Assembly: GCA_013285585.1 (NCBI GenBank)
Contig: JABDHH010000011.1
Location: forward strand, 461-37,173
DNA: 36,713 nt
Source: Chlamydiota bacterium
Lineage (GTDB): Bacteria; Chlamydiota; Chlamydiia; Chlamydiales; SM23-39
Direction of reading: 5' to 3'
A program made the translations under genes and the position numbers. Of the stretch, positions 24,844 to 34,443 are shown one piece after another; the stretch's first letter is position 1; every line of letters starts with the position of its first letter. The notes below the pieces were generated by a model. The model did no database searches and was not told where the DNA came from. It was given only the letters and a program-made list of their open reading frames with translations.

Positions 24844-25707
24844 CTACTTTGGAAAGCGCTCATGAAAATAGAAGAGAATACCGAGTACAATGACTGGGAT
24901 GCTCAAGATCTGTCCCATAGTCAGATAGAAAGCACTCAAGAGATGGCTTTGCTCCGTCTTCAAGAATTCGATAAAGAAGCGGAAGGCAAAAACAAAAATG
25001 AGAAACAGTCCGACGAGCTTCCCCTGCCTTAGAAGAAAAGACGGCTTATTGCTCAAATACAATAGAACAAAAAAAACGACCAGATACCAAAGCGCTTCGT
25101 AGAGCTGAGCAGGATGGCGCGGCACCGGCAGGCTGCCGTCAGCTGGATGGCCGAAAACGACGGCCCAAGGAAGGTTCGTCGGCGTACCCAAGATTTCCTG
25201 GTTGAAGAAATTGCCGACCCGGATGCAAGCCCCTGCAAGCGCCGTAGGAACAGCAATGAAATCGAGGATCCTTAACCAAGTCAGATCCGGATATTTCTTT
25301 CGAATCCGGTAGCTGAAAAGAATCGTTGCTGCCACGATCCCGATGATCGCGCCATGGCTTGCCAATCCTCCGTTTCGAAACCGGAAAAATTCCATGGGAT
25401 CGGCCAGGTACTCGGATGGATGCTCGTAAAAGATGAAGTGGCCGATGCGCGCGCCTAGGATCGTTCCAATTACGATATAGACGGTCAACCGGTCTACAAG
25501 AAGGTGCGCTCTTTTCTTCAGTTCCGTTGCATCTAGCTTCTTGTAGGAAGGGAGTAGACGGAAATAATGAGTCAGGATGCGGACGACAATCAGAAATGCA
25601 AACCAAAAACCGAGAGCGAAAAACACACCGTACCAGAGGATCGGGAAATTGAGAAAGGGAACAGTAAAAATTTTCGGGTCGGGATTCCAGTAGATAGCTG
25701 ATAACAT
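24844..25707 (-). CDS. lgt: Prolipoprotein diacylglyceryl transferase
   Basis: A 287-residue inner-membrane enzyme with about seven hydrophobic segments that transfers diacylglycerol from phosphatidylglycerol to the lipobox cysteine of prolipoproteins. Visible family features are I-L-W-Y-G-V-F-F-A-L-G-F near residue 25, G-A-R-I-G-H near residue 86, G-G-L-A-S-H-G-A near residue 110 and H-P-A-Q-L-Y-E-A near residue 200. It is divergent from rlmH with a 20-base gap. Confidence 0.93.
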   Translation of the reverse strand: MLSAIYWNPDPKIFTVPFLNFPILWYGVFFALGFWFAFLIVVRILTHYFRLLPSYKKLDATELKKRAHLLVDRLTVYIVIGTILGARIGHFIFYEHPSEYLADPMEFFRFRNGGLASHGAIIGIVAATILFSYRIRKKYPDLTWLRILDFIAVPTALAGACIRVGNFFNQEILGTPTNLPWAVVFGHPADGSLPVPRHPAQLYEALWYLVVFFVLLYLSNKPSFLLRQGKLVGLFLIFVFAFRFFIEFLKTEQSHLLSAFYLTMGQILSIPVIVLGILFYFHERFPK

Positions 25708-25727
25708 AAGGACATTTTAGGAGATCG

Positions 25728-26147
25728 ATGTTTAAAGTCAAAATCATTGCCATAGGCCGCTCTAAAGAAGCATGGCTTTCCGCGGCGCTGGCAGAGTATG
25801 AGAAAAGGCTGAAAGGGCGTTTGGAAATAGAATGGCTGCTGGCTGAGGACAACGGGGCATTGGCAGCGTATTGCCGCAAAGAACCGCTTTTGATCGCGCT
25901 CGATATCAAAGGCGATCTGATCAGCAGCGAAGCATTTTCTGAAAAATGGATGCGTCTTGGAACTCGGGCCGCATTCGCGATCGGAGGACCTGATGGGCTA
26001 TCCGCGGATATATTAAAACTGGCCCATTGGCGCTGGAGCCTTTCCCCCCTTACCTTCACGAACCAGATGGCGCGGCTCCTATTAGTCGAACAACTCTACC
26101 GGGCCTTAGAAATCGAGAGAGGCAGTCCCTACCATAAGGGATCGTAA
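25728..26147 (+). CDS. rlmH: 23S rRNA pseudouridine-1915 N3-methyltransferase
   Basis: A 139-residue SPOUT methyltransferase acting on helix 69 of 23S rRNA. Signature regions are A-F-A-I-G-G-P-D-G-L-S near residue 83 and the C-terminal L-L-L-V-E-Q-L-Y-R-A-L-x-I-x-R-G-x-P-Y-H-K, the knot that binds SAM. A GGAG ribosome-binding site precedes the ATG. It is convergent with the membrane protein gene at 26152, only 4 bases away. Confidence 0.92.
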   Translation: MFKVKIIAIGRSKEAWLSAALAEYEKRLKGRLEIEWLLAEDNGALAAYCRKEPLLIALDIKGDLISSEAFSEKWMRLGTRAAFAIGGPDGLSADILKLAHWRWSLSPLTFTNQMARLLLVEQLYRALEIERGSPYHKGS

Positions 26148-26151
26148 AAAA

Positions 26152-26613
26152 TTACACTCGGAGAGCGCCGCGGGCCGCGCGAAAATAGAGCATTGCCCCA
26201 TTGATCAAGGCCGATCCAACGGCTGTGTCGATAAAGCCGCGGAGATCGACGGGAATCGGAAGAAACCTCATTGAAATTCCCAGAGCAACCATCGATCCGA
26301 TTAAAATGAAATACGAAGGGGCGTAAACAGCAGAAAAGCGAACGGGAAGAGGAAGCGATAAAATGCGGACGGCAACTCTTCTAACCGTCTTCGATAAAAC
26401 AAATCTGCCTTTAATGAACCCGACCAAAAGGCCTGCCGCGATTAACGCGGTGCCCGATTGCCGGGCAGAACCGAACACTCCCCGCATCCGAAAACAAAGG
26501 GAATCGGAGCTGATCGTGCCATCCGAAATCAGGTGGAGACCTTTATAAAGGAGAAAAGCGCCAATGGCAAGCCAGACAAATCCAGAAATAGCGATCCAAC
26601 TTCGATGCGTCAT
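26152..26613 (-). CDS. Small hydrophobic membrane protein, function unknown
   Basis: A 153-residue protein with about four hydrophobic segments (near residues 7-27, 52-66, 97-115 and 128-145). It has a basic connecting loop (K-T-V-R-R-V-A-V-R). I do not recognise a functional family. It probably belongs to a conserved chlamydial hypothetical group, but this rests only on context. It lies between rlmH (convergent) and the PIN-TRAM gene (divergent). Confidence 0.6.
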   Translation of the reverse strand: MTHRSWIAISGFVWLAIGAFLLYKGLHLISDGTISSDSLCFRMRGVFGSARQSGTALIAAGLLVGFIKGRFVLSKTVRRVAVRILSLPLPVRFSAVYAPSYFILIGSMVALGISMRFLPIPVDLRGFIDTAVGSALINGAMLYFRAARGALRV

Positions 26614-26730
26614 AGCTGGAATCCTACCACATCGGCGGGTTTCATTAAAATTATTTTAAGCTTGTCGACAAAAAATCCGCCCCGCGTCTACAATGCGCTA
26701 TTTTTAGTAATTAAATAAGGAGTTCATTCT

Positions 26731-27804
26731 ATGAATGTTGCGCTTGCATTCACTCGCCTATTGTTCATGCTGCTCTGCATCTTTTTCATGACGTTTTACA
26801 TGATTTCAGGGCCGGAAGGGTACACTTTGAGAAATTTAGGATTTGGGATCGCGCTCGGCATCATTTTCGGGTGCATCTTGATCGGTTTCGATCTCCTTTT
26901 CAAAAAATTCAATCTCCGATCGTTCAATGTTGCTGTAGCCGGATTGTTCTTTGGCTATCTCATGGGCCAAGCGCTCGTCCTGATCTTTTCGGCAATCCTC
27001 GAAATCAGCGCCGCCACCGTCCATCTGTCAGTTCCTGCCTTGGAAATCATTCGGATCGCTCTATTTCTCTTCGGCATTTATATCGGCACTTTGATGACGC
27101 TCCGCTCCGCCGACGAAATCTATGTGAGCATCCCTTTCGTCAAATTCACTGCGATGGCCCACAAGAAAAAAGACCTCCTAATCGATACATCGGTGTTGTC
27201 AGACGCTCGGATCATCGATCTGGCCACTTCCGGCCTACTCGACTGCCATCTGATTCTTCCCCGTTTCGTGGTGAAGGACTTATATGCCAGTTCCGAGGTC
27301 GTTGACGAGCATGCTCGGATGAAAGCCAAACGATCTTTAGATGTCGTCAAAAAATTGGAAGGGATCCAAGAGCTCGAATTGCGCTACAACGATACCGATT
27401 TTCCAGAAGTCAAGGACTCTTTGAGCAAAATGATCCGGCTCGCTCGCCTCTTGGACGCCAATATTCTGACCGCAGATGTCAGCCAAATCCAAATTCCGGC
27501 GATCGAAGGCTTTCGCTTCATCAATATCCACGATTTATCGAAAGCCCTCAAACCTCTGATGCAGATGGGCGAACATATTAAGATTAAAATTCAACGGTTT
27601 GGAAAAGAGCCCCGTCAAGGCGTCGGCTATTTAGAAGACGGGACGATGGTGGTCGTCAACGGAGGGGGAGAATTTATAGGAGAACTCGTCGACGCTCAAG
27701 TCCTCTCCGTCAAACACACCACATCGGGCCGCATGATCTTCTGCAATGCCCTTGCGGAAAAAGGCTATCCTCACATTTTCGAAGAAGACCACGAAGAGCA
27801 GTAG
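26731..27804 (+). CDS. Membrane-anchored PIN-TRAM domain protein, YacL-like
   Basis: A 357-residue protein. Four hydrophobic segments occupy about residues 5-122. A PIN domain follows, with the first acidic residue in L-L-I-D-T-S-V-L-S-D-A-R near residue 150 and A-N-I-L-T-A-D-V near residue 246. A C-terminal TRAM domain starts near residue 285 (G-V-G-Y-L-E-D-G-T-M-V-V-V-N-G). This architecture is that of Bacillus YacL, a putative RNase/RNA-binding membrane protein. The start is supported by AAGGAG 8 bases upstream. It is co-transcribed with acpS, 7 bases downstream. Confidence 0.85.
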   Translation: MNVALAFTRLLFMLLCIFFMTFYMISGPEGYTLRNLGFGIALGIIFGCILIGFDLLFKKFNLRSFNVAVAGLFFGYLMGQALVLIFSAILEISAATVHLSVPALEIIRIALFLFGIYIGTLMTLRSADEIYVSIPFVKFTAMAHKKKDLLIDTSVLSDARIIDLATSGLLDCHLILPRFVVKDLYASSEVVDEHARMKAKRSLDVVKKLEGIQELELRYNDTDFPEVKDSLSKMIRLARLLDANILTADVSQIQIPAIEGFRFINIHDLSKALKPLMQMGEHIKIKIQRFGKEPRQGVGYLEDGTMVVVNGGGEFIGELVDAQVLSVKHTTSGRMIFCNALAEKGYPHIFEEDHEEQ

Positions 27805-27811
27805 GTTCGGT

Positions 27812-28177
27812 ATGACACAAGGACTTGGCAGCGACATTATTGAAATCAGCCGAATGAGAACCAGCATCGAGCGGCATGGACAACATTTCCTGAATCGCTT
27901 GTTTTCTCAGCGCGAACAGGACTATTGCTATAAATTTCAGGATCCGGCCCCCCATTTCACGGGTAAATTCGCTGCGAAAGAAGCTGTGGCGAAAGCTTTG
28001 GGAACAGGCTTCGGCGCTCATCTTTCTTGGCACGACTTGGAAATTTTGAATAATGAGAAAGGAAAACCGGTCGTTTTTTTAAGCGAGGCTGCAACCGAGC
28101 GGTTCCAAAACCCTCGGATCCTGATCTCAGTGACCCATTGCACCAGTTATGCCGTCGCCGTCGCCATCTGGGAATGA
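27812..28177 (+). CDS. acpS: Holo-[acyl-carrier-protein] synthase
   Basis: A 121-residue AcpS, which moves 4'-phosphopantetheine from CoA to the acyl carrier protein. Motifs are G-L-G-S-D-I-I-E-I-S-R near residue 4 (metal-binding Asp) and F-T-G-K-F-A-A-K-E-A-V-A-K-A near residue 49, with S-V-T-H near residue 108. ATG 27812 gives the conserved N-terminus. It follows the PIN-TRAM gene by 7 bases. A hairpin with arms GCCGCTT/AAGCGGC at 28221-28252 may end the operon. Confidence 0.92.
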   Translation: MTQGLGSDIIEISRMRTSIERHGQHFLNRLFSQREQDYCYKFQDPAPHFTGKFAAKEAVAKALGTGFGAHLSWHDLEILNNEKGKPVVFLSEAATERFQNPRILISVTHCTSYAVAVAIWE

Positions 28178-28271
28178 AGGCTGAAGACATAAACATTCTC
28201 TAAGAGGGCGTTAACCTGATGCCGCTTCAGAATTTTGAAGTCGAAAAGCGGCCGACGAAACCTGAATTTTA

Positions 28272-28430
28272 TACCATTTATCAAAAATAACTTTGAGTTT
28301 AGCAAGGAAGCTGCACAAATTTTTTGTCTGGAGCGAGTGACCATTGCCGAATGGCAAGGCACGAGTGAAGACGAAAAATTTGTTGCAAAGCTGACATAGC
28401 TAAACTCAAAGTTATTTTTGATAAATGGTA
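28272..28430. repeat. Palindromic MITE-like element, copy C (family 1)
   Basis: A 155-bp element (28274-28428) flanked by TA on both sides. The terminal repeats (CCATTTATCAAAAATAACTT and complement) differ from copy A, but the interior GCAAGGAAGCTGCACAAATT and GCACGAGTGAAGACG blocks are nearly identical. It lies between the convergent acpS and barrel genes. A 23-codon reading frame from ATG 28220 runs into it and stops there, possibly a truncated gene. Confidence 0.85.
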
Positions 28431-28439
28431 TTATCACAT

Positions 28440-29276
28440 CTAGATAGAAAAGGGCAGCAGCCAACTCACGATGAACGTATTGACATTCTCCGGAGCGGTT
28501 TTCGCAAGGACTCGGTAGAGATAGTCGATCCGCAGAGTGCCCCATACGCCTATTCCATAACCGTACCGGATCCCAAGATCGATGGTTTTTTCACGGTACT
28601 TGGCATAGCCGAAAAAATGGTTGACATTGATATGCGTGCGACGGCCATAACCATTGATTCCGGTGGCATAAACCGCCCATTTGTGGATATCATCCCGGTT
28701 CATTTCAACGCTTGCAATCGCACGAACCCAAGGCGCTCCCCGGTTTGCATGTCCGACTGCGCCGAACATCCAGGCTCGAAACCGCCAAGTATCGGCTGCA
28801 TCGAACTCCTTCCCAAGAGCAAAATTCAGTTCTAGATCGACATTCCCATGAGAAGGGCAGCTTACGTCCTTCAAGCTGCTCGTCGCAGTGAGGCGTCCGC
28901 TGACTCCAGTTGCAAAACTGATCGGATCTCCGATGATATCGTCGAGCCAAAGATACCGGATTTGCATTGCCATCGTTCGGAAATTAAATGGCGTCACTGT
29001 CGTATCGGCAAACTGGATATCGCCATCTATATCCCAAACGGGAGAAGAAGCGAATTCCAGCCCTGAATAGAGGAGGTTGCATTGAAAAAAATTATGATAA
29101 TGAGGCCGGGAATTTTCGACCGAGTTGAACCAGCTGTAGGAATATGATTGGAGAAAATGGAATTCATAAACATCGCCGAACCAGGGCTGCACCTCGATCG
29201 CTGTTCCCCAAGCTGCGGGCAGAAGGGTTGCTGCAGCGAGTGCTCTTCCGCGAAAATTTTTAAGAAATTGACCCAT
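28440..29276 (-). CDS. Predicted outer-membrane beta-barrel protein
   Basis: A 278-residue protein starting at ATG 29276 with a signal peptide (basic start, then ALAAATLLPAAWGTA). The remainder is rich in alternating aromatic/polar strands (for example YEFHFLQSYSYSWF and WRFRAWMFGAVGHANRGAPW) typical of outer-membrane barrels, and ends in a hydrophobic strand with F at the antepenultimate position. No named family is recognised. It begins 16 bases after the trxB stop, so it is probably co-transcribed. A mobile repeat lies 10 bases past its stop. Confidence 0.6.
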   Translation of the reverse strand: MGQFLKNFRGRALAAATLLPAAWGTAIEVQPWFGDVYEFHFLQSYSYSWFNSVENSRPHYHNFFQCNLLYSGLEFASSPVWDIDGDIQFADTTVTPFNFRTMAMQIRYLWLDDIIGDPISFATGVSGRLTATSSLKDVSCPSHGNVDLELNFALGKEFDAADTWRFRAWMFGAVGHANRGAPWVRAIASVEMNRDDIHKWAVYATGINGYGRRTHINVNHFFGYAKYREKTIDLGIRYGYGIGVWGTLRIDYLYRVLAKTAPENVNTFIVSWLLPFSI

Positions 29277-29292
29277 CAATTCTGCAATATCC

Positions 29293-30246
29293 TCATTCGA
29301 TTCCTTTTTCCGACAGCCAGCGCTCGGCGTCAAGGGCTGCCATGCAGCCGGAGCCTGCAGCCGTGACCGCTTGACGGTATGTCGGGTCTTGGACGTCTCC
29401 GCAAGCAAACACTCCCTCTATGGAAGTCTTGGTAGATCCCGGCTCAATGATAATGTATCCCACTTGGTTGGTTTCCAATTGGCCGAGCAAAAATCCGGTA
29501 TTCGGTTGGTGGCCGATCGCGAAAAATATCCCTCCGGCCTCTCTCTCTTCGGTTTCGCCCGATTCGAGGTTCTTTAAAAGAACGGCGCGCACAACTTGAT
29601 CGCCCGAGATTTTTTCAATTGAGCTGTTCCATAATATCTCGATTTTCGGATGTTTCATCGCCCGCTCCGCCATGATTTTCGAAGCTCGCAATTGATCGCG
29701 GCGGTGAACGATGTAGACGCGGCTGCCGTACTTAGTCAGAAAGATCGCTTCTTCGACAGCGCTATCTCCCCCGCCGATCACATAGAGAGGCTGGTTGCGG
29801 AAAATAGGAGCTGCCCCATCGCAGACAGCACAGGCGCTGACCCCTTTTTGCCAAAATTCACCGTCCCGCGACCCTTCGATCTCGAGCCGTTTGGCTGTAG
29901 CTCCTGTAGCCAAGATGACCGTATGGGCGGCGATTTGTTTCGAGCTTCCGCGCACGATAAAAGGGCTCCGCTTCAAATCCACCGATTCAATATCTTCAGA
30001 CACAATGTGTGTCCCGAAACGCTCTGCCTGCCTCTTGAAAAGATCCATGAGTTCCGGACCTAAGACGCCATCGGGAAATCCTGGATAATTCTCCACATCG
30101 GTTGTGGTCATAAGCTGACCGCCAGGAGATCCGCCCGACATAAATCCTTCAAAAAGAAGAGGAGCCAAATTGGCTCGGGCCGCGTAAATGGCTGCCGTAT
30201 AACCGGCGGGCCCGGAGCCGATGATGACCACTTTTTTTGTTTCCAT
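29293..30246 (-). CDS. trxB: Thioredoxin-disulfide reductase
   Basis: A 317-residue flavoprotein that reduces thioredoxin with NADPH. It has the FAD-binding [10 protein letters not shown] near residue 11, the redox-active C-A-V-C-D-G near residue 139, the NADPH-binding G-G-G-D-S-A near residue 160 and the C-terminal [11 protein letters not shown]. The length is normal. The barrel protein gene follows 16 bases downstream. Confidence 0.95.
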   Translation of the reverse strand: METKKVVIIGSGPAGYTAAIYAARANLAPLLFEGFMSGGSPGGQLMTTTDVENYPGFPDGVLGPELMDLFKRQAERFGTHIVSEDIESVDLKRSPFIVRGSSKQIAAHTVILATGATAKRLEIEGSRDGEFWQKGVSACAVCDGAAPIFRNQPLYVIGGGDSAVEEAIFLTKYGSRVYIVHRRDQLRASKIMAERAMKHPKIEILWNSSIEKISGDQVVRAVLLKNLESGETEEREAGGIFFAIGHQPNTGFLLGQLETNQVGYIIIEPGSTKTSIEGVFACGDVQDPTYRQAVTAAGSGCMAALDAERWLSEKGIE

Positions 30247-30301
30247 ACGCAGAATCTTATCTACCTAAGAGATTCCATCCCTTTTACACCCGGAGCCAAG
30301 T

Positions 30302-30318
30302 TTTTCTCAATGAGAAAA
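30302..30318. terminator. Possible hairpin terminator after proC
   Basis: TTTTCTC and GAGAAAA separated by three bases form an AT-rich hairpin 13 bases beyond the proC stop and upstream of trxB. It is weak, and could also be part of the trxB promoter region. Confidence 0.3.
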
Positions 30319-30331
30319 TTGACATGAGGGA

Positions 30332-31153
30332 TCAGAGGAATTCCTCGGACAGGACTTGAGATCTTTGTGCTGCGGCGGCGATGACGGACTGGAGGCGGGT
30401 TGGAATCTCCAGTTCTCTCATGACCTTCAGACCCGCCTCGGTCGTCCCGTTAGGGACTGCGATCTGACTGATGAGATCTTCGACAGAGACACCGCCTCCT
30501 TGGAGGAGAATGCGCGCAGCGCCGAGAAACGTCTGAGCTGTTATTTTCAACGACTTCTCATAAGGAATCCCTCCTCGCTCTCCTGTGCGTGCGATCGCAT
30601 CGATCAGGGAAAAGACATAGGCTGGGCCGCTTGCGGCCATGCCAGTGGCCATGTCCATGTGTTCTTCTGACAGCTCGATGGTGTTTCCCATGCTGTTAAA
30701 AATTAGATTTGCAAGACTCTGGAATTCCCTGCCGGCGTCAGAGCCGGGCGTCAGGATCGTCATCCCCTCGCCTACTTCCGAGGCAACGTTCGGCATCGCG
30801 CGAATCACCGGCGTAGACCTAAGAAATTTTTCAAAATAAGACAGCCTGGCTCCGGCTAGTATGGATATGAGCATCTTGCTCTTCATTTCGAGCTGAGCCA
30901 TGGGTTTGAGGATCGCCTCTGCCTGGGCAGGCCGGACGCAAAGAAGGATGATATCGCTTTTGGAGACGAGGGTTTCGAGGGAAGTCGAGGTGATGCCGAA
31001 TGCTTGTTCGTCCTCATGGATTTTACGGGGATCGCGGCGCATAAAGAGGATTTGCGATCGGGCAACTAGCTTACAACGGATAATGGCACGGCATATGATT
31101 TTCGCCATATGCCCAAATCCGATAAATCCGATGCGGTAGGTATTGATTTTCAC
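30332..31153 (-). CDS. proC: Pyrroline-5-carboxylate reductase
   Basis: A 273-residue enzyme for the last step of proline synthesis. It has the NADPH-binding R-I-G-F-I-G-F-G-H-M-A near residue 7, A-M-P-N-V-A near residue 115 and the C-terminal G-M-A-A-S-G-P-A-Y-V-F and V-P-N-G-T-T-E-A-G-L signatures. GTG 31153 gives the usual length; the frame continues upstream to 31228 but would overlap the divergent gene. TTGTAA and TATAGT, 18 bases apart (31190-31161), could be its promoter and would leave almost no leader. Confidence 0.9.
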   Translation of the reverse strand: MKINTYRIGFIGFGHMAKIICRAIIRCKLVARSQILFMRRDPRKIHEDEQAFGITSTSLETLVSKSDIILLCVRPAQAEAILKPMAQLEMKSKMLISILAGARLSYFEKFLRSTPVIRAMPNVASEVGEGMTILTPGSDAGREFQSLANLIFNSMGNTIELSEEHMDMATGMAASGPAYVFSLIDAIARTGERGGIPYEKSLKITAQTFLGAARILLQGGGVSVEDLISQIAVPNGTTEAGLKVMRELEIPTRLQSVIAAAAQRSQVLSEEFL

Positions 31154-31222
31154 TAAGTTTACTATAGAAAAAAAACGGGTTGCCTTACAATAGGTTTTCA
31201 TCTGAACAGGCAGTTTGATAGG

Positions 31223-34009
31223 GTGCAAAAATTCTTTAGAAAAGCTTTTGGGATCTATTCGGGCGAAGGGATCAACGCCTTCCGTTTCGCTCGGCTGGCT
31301 ATGTTCTGGGCCTTTGGCAGCTCGTGCCTCGATACTCTTTCGGACAGCCTCTTTCTTGAAAAAATCGGAGCCGATTCCCTTCCCTTCGTTTATCTATCCA
31401 TCGCATTGGGGATGATCGGGGTTTCTTCCCTTGTGCTCTATAGCCTTAGGATGACCAGTCCTTACCGCATCCTCACCATCGCTATGGTTCTGGGCTCTGT
31501 GATCTGCGTCAGCTCGGCGATTTTAGTCGGATTAGACCCGCCTCCGGCCCTCTGGTATGGGATGAAGATCTCCTCCCGCATGTTTTTCGCCGTCATGATC
31601 GCCGTTTCCTGGACGTTTGCCGATCAATACCACGACTTGCAAGACGCCAAACGGGTTTATTCGATCTACAGCGCCGCCTATTTCTTCGGCACTATTTTAT
31701 CAGGAACAGCGATCAATTTATTTTTCGACTTATTAGGAGTCCGCGGCCTTTTGTTTATAGCGGCGGTTTCCATTCTCTCCGGTCTTGTCCAGGCGAGAGG
31801 GATCGCCAGAAAATCGACGGCGGTCCATGACGACAGCCAAGAGGGGGTTTTTTCAGGAAGCCGCGGTTCGTTCTCTTCGGTCGTCCGACTCATTCTCCGC
31901 TCCCGCTTTACGATCGTGCTGCTCCTTTTGAGCCTATTCATCCAGCTCCTTCTAACGGTCACCGAATTCAATTACATGGAATCCTTCGGACGATCCTTCA
32001 GCAATATGCCCAATGGAGGAGAAGGCCAGATCGCCGCCTTCCTCGGCAAGTGTCGAGCCATCATCTCGTCTTGCAATATCATCATCGGATTCTTCCTTTA
32101 TAGCCGTTTCGTTAGGAGAGCAGGCCTCAACAACGCGATCCTCGTGACTCCCCTCTTCTTCCTGGCCGTATACCTGGGCTGGGTCTTTTCTGACGGAATC
32201 GGATTCGCCATTCTCGGATTGATCGCTTGCGACGGGATCCTTTTTACGGTAGAGGACAACTGCTTCAATCTTCTGTCGAACGCCGTTCCTACCAAGCTGA
32301 AGTCCAAGGTCCGGATCATCAACGATTCCTTTTTCGAACATACCGGGATGCTTCTGAGCGCCTTGCTCATCCTGGCCATGCAATCAGGAAGCCGCTGGCT
32401 CGGCTTGGGTCTGACGCTTTGCGCCCTGACCCTCGCAGCCATCATCCGAGCGATCTATTCGAAAGCCATCCTCACCAACCTGAAAGAAAACGCAATCCAT
32501 TTCGAGAAGAAATTGAAAGATTGGCTCGCTGCGATGACCCGCCGCGACAAAAAAGAAGCGAAGCAGGACATTCTCGCCGCTTTGCGTTCCTCCTCTGAGG
32601 AGATGCAGCTTTTGGCGATCGACGCTCTTCTCGAATTAGGCGACCCGTCCGTCCTTCCTGAAATTCTCAAAGCGGGAAAACGGTTCGGAACCGTCTCGAA
32701 AATCCATTTGCTGAGGCTCTTCGACACCAGCCCTTTCGGCGGGGCTTCCCGGGTCATCGAGGCGATCGACCAATGGGTCAAGGAGAGCCAATCTGCCGAA
32801 TTATCTAAATGGGCGAATTTTTATCTGGCCAAACGAGGGCTCCATCATCCTGAAAAAGCCGAAGAGGATCTCGACAACACAGATCTCTTCTTGAAAAGCG
32901 CGGCGATCCTCACTTTGAAAAAATCCCTCGCCAACCAATCGCTCGACTCCGCTGCTCTCAATAGGACGATCGCCTCGAAAAAAATCGACTTGATGTTGAA
33001 ATCGAGCCGGATCGATGAAATCGGGATGGCCCTCGATATTCTAGCAGAAGACGCGAGTTCCGAAGCGGCTGAAAAAGCGCTTCCTTTTCTCTCCCACGAT
33101 TCGATCCTCGTAAAACGGTCCGCGTCCCGCTGCATCGCCCGTTTGGCCGATAAGAAACTGAGCCGCCACGCGCCCCGTCTGATCGAAGAGCTGGAAGCAG
33201 CCCGTGACAATATCTTCCGCCTCAACCTCATCGACGCCCTTGGAAATATCGCCGACTCGAGCACCGTGAAGGACATCCTTCTGGCCAGCGTCCATTTCCG
33301 GCCTAGCGAACGGAGGCGAACCGAGTCGATCATCGTCCAAATCGGCCTAAAGATCGTTCCCCTGCTTCTAGCGGTTACGAAAGACATCGCTCTGCCTGAA
33401 CGAGCGAGGATCTTGGCAGGAAGGATCCTTGGGCGCCTTGCTAATGCACAGCTCCAAGCCAATCTGATCGATATTCTCGACATTGAGATCGAACGGGCCT
33501 ATTTCTACTTCTATTTTGGCCATACGATCCAAGCGCAATACCCTCTTTACGACCTCGAGATGCTCCAAGATGCGCTCCTTTCCGGATACCGGTCGGTGAT
33601 CGACTGCATTATCCACCTGCTTGGAGCCGCTGGATCGATCGAAGAACCTGAACTCCTCGTCCGCGGACTCCATAGCCGCAACCAGAAAATCCATTCGCAT
33701 GCAATCGAGAGCTTGGAAAAAACCTGCGATTCCCGGATCTTCCGTCTGATCGCTCCGCTTGTCGACGATATGCCTCTCGAAGAAAAAATGACAGCTTGCC
33801 TCCGTTGGCGAGACGATTATCCGAAATTGACCCTATCCGAACTGCTTGCGAAACTCGATGAATCCCCTTCCCTTTTCGACAAAGTCGCCGCCATCCGCCT
33901 CAAAGCAACGCTGCAAATGCCCAACTGGAAGCAGCAATTGAGAGAGCAAATGAAGCGCTCCGACGAGACTTTTCACCAATATGCATATGAATTGCTGGAG
34001 ACTAAGTAG
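31223..34009 (+). CDS. NTT (ATP/ADP translocase-like) membrane protein fused to HEAT repeats
   Basis: A 928-residue two-part protein. Residues 1-410 contain about 11-12 hydrophobic segments resembling the NTT nucleotide-transporter fold (F-A-D-Q-Y-H-D-L-Q-D-A-K-R-V-Y near residue 135). Residues about 425-928 are a soluble alpha-helical solenoid of HEAT-type repeats (for example M-Q-L-L-A-I-D-A-L-L-E-L-G-D-P-S-V-L-P-E-I). NTT-HEAT fusions, with or without a cyclic-nucleotide-binding domain, are known in bacteria; whether this one transports nucleotides is unproven. The start is GTG 31223. It is the first gene of a three-gene operon, with 2 bases to the next gene. Confidence 0.8.
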   Translation: MQKFFRKAFGIYSGEGINAFRFARLAMFWAFGSSCLDTLSDSLFLEKIGADSLPFVYLSIALGMIGVSSLVLYSLRMTSPYRILTIAMVLGSVICVSSAILVGLDPPPALWYGMKISSRMFFAVMIAVSWTFADQYHDLQDAKRVYSIYSAAYFFGTILSGTAINLFFDLLGVRGLLFIAAVSILSGLVQARGIARKSTAVHDDSQEGVFSGSRGSFSSVVRLILRSRFTIVLLLLSLFIQLLLTVTEFNYMESFGRSFSNMPNGGEGQIAAFLGKCRAIISSCNIIIGFFLYSRFVRRAGLNNAILVTPLFFLAVYLGWVFSDGIGFAILGLIACDGILFTVEDNCFNLLSNAVPTKLKSKVRIINDSFFEHTGMLLSALLILAMQSGSRWLGLGLTLCALTLAAIIRAIYSKAILTNLKENAIHFEKKLKDWLAAMTRRDKKEAKQDILAALRSSSEEMQLLAIDALLELGDPSVLPEILKAGKRFGTVSKIHLLRLFDTSPFGGASRVIEAIDQWVKESQSAELSKWANFYLAKRGLHHPEKAEEDLDNTDLFLKSAAILTLKKSLANQSLDSAALNRTIASKKIDLMLKSSRIDEIGMALDILAEDASSEAAEKALPFLSHDSILVKRSASRCIARLADKKLSRHAPRLIEELEAARDNIFRLNLIDALGNIADSSTVKDILLASVHFRPSERRRTESIIVQIGLKIVPLLLAVTKDIALPERARILAGRILGRLANAQLQANLIDILDIEIERAYFYFYFGHTIQAQYPLYDLEMLQDALLSGYRSVIDCIIHLLGAAGSIEEPELLVRGLHSRNQKIHSHAIESLEKTCDSRIFRLIAPLVDDMPLEEKMTACLRWRDDYPKLTLSELLAKLDESPSLFDKVAAIRLKATLQMPNWKQQLREQMKRSDETFHQYAYELLETK

Positions 34010-34011
34010 CT

Positions 34012-34443
34012 ATGAAGAGTCTGATTGAAAAAGCTTTCTTCTTGAAAAAAGTGCGCCTCTTTAGCGACCTGGAGCTGGAACTCTTGCTCGGGATCGCAGA
34101 AAAACTGCATGAAGACGACTATGACGCGGGCGAAAAGGTCTTCATCCCAGGACAAGTTGCGAACCGGATCTATTTCATCGAGAAAGGGACCGTCCAAATC
34201 TGCGATGAGAGGATGAAGCCTTTTTTCGAACTGGCCAGAGGCGACTATTTTGGGGACGAATCGCTTTTCAACGAACAATCCCGATGCTACGCCGCCATCG
34301 CAAAGGCCGACTCCCTATTCCTGACCTTGTCACGCAGCCACCTCCTTTCGATCATCTCCGAATGTCCTTCCGTTGCGGTTGCCCTCCTTCAGGCTTACTC
34401 CCAGCAAATCCCTTGCAGACATAAAACCGGAGCGCTCGTTTGA
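34012..34443 (+). CDS. Cyclic-nucleotide-binding-domain protein (degenerate pocket)
   Basis: A 143-residue single CNB (CAP-ED) domain. The beta-roll core includes E-K-V-F-I-P-G-Q-V-A-N-R-I-Y-F-I-E-K-G-T-V near residues 44-65. The phosphate-binding cassette is altered: Y-F-G-D-E-S-L-F-N-E-Q-S-R-C-Y-A-A-I-A replaces the usual F-G-E-x-A-L...R-x-A. Ligand binding is therefore doubtful. In related proteins of other bacteria this domain is fused to NTT-HEAT; here it is a separate gene 2 bases downstream. The next gene overlaps its stop (TTGA). Confidence 0.78.
   Translation: MKSLIEKAFFLKKVRLFSDLELELLLGIAEKLHEDDYDAGEKVFIPGQVANRIYFIEKGTVQICDERMKPFFELARGDYFGDESLFNEQSRCYAAIAKADSLFLTLSRSHLLSIISECPSVAVALLQAYSQQIPCRHKTGALV

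Noticed and set aside
25139-26059. A 306-codon minus-strand frame overlapping lgt and rlmH
   Set aside because: Both overlapped genes are well supported in their own frames; this is a long shadow frame in GC-richer DNA.
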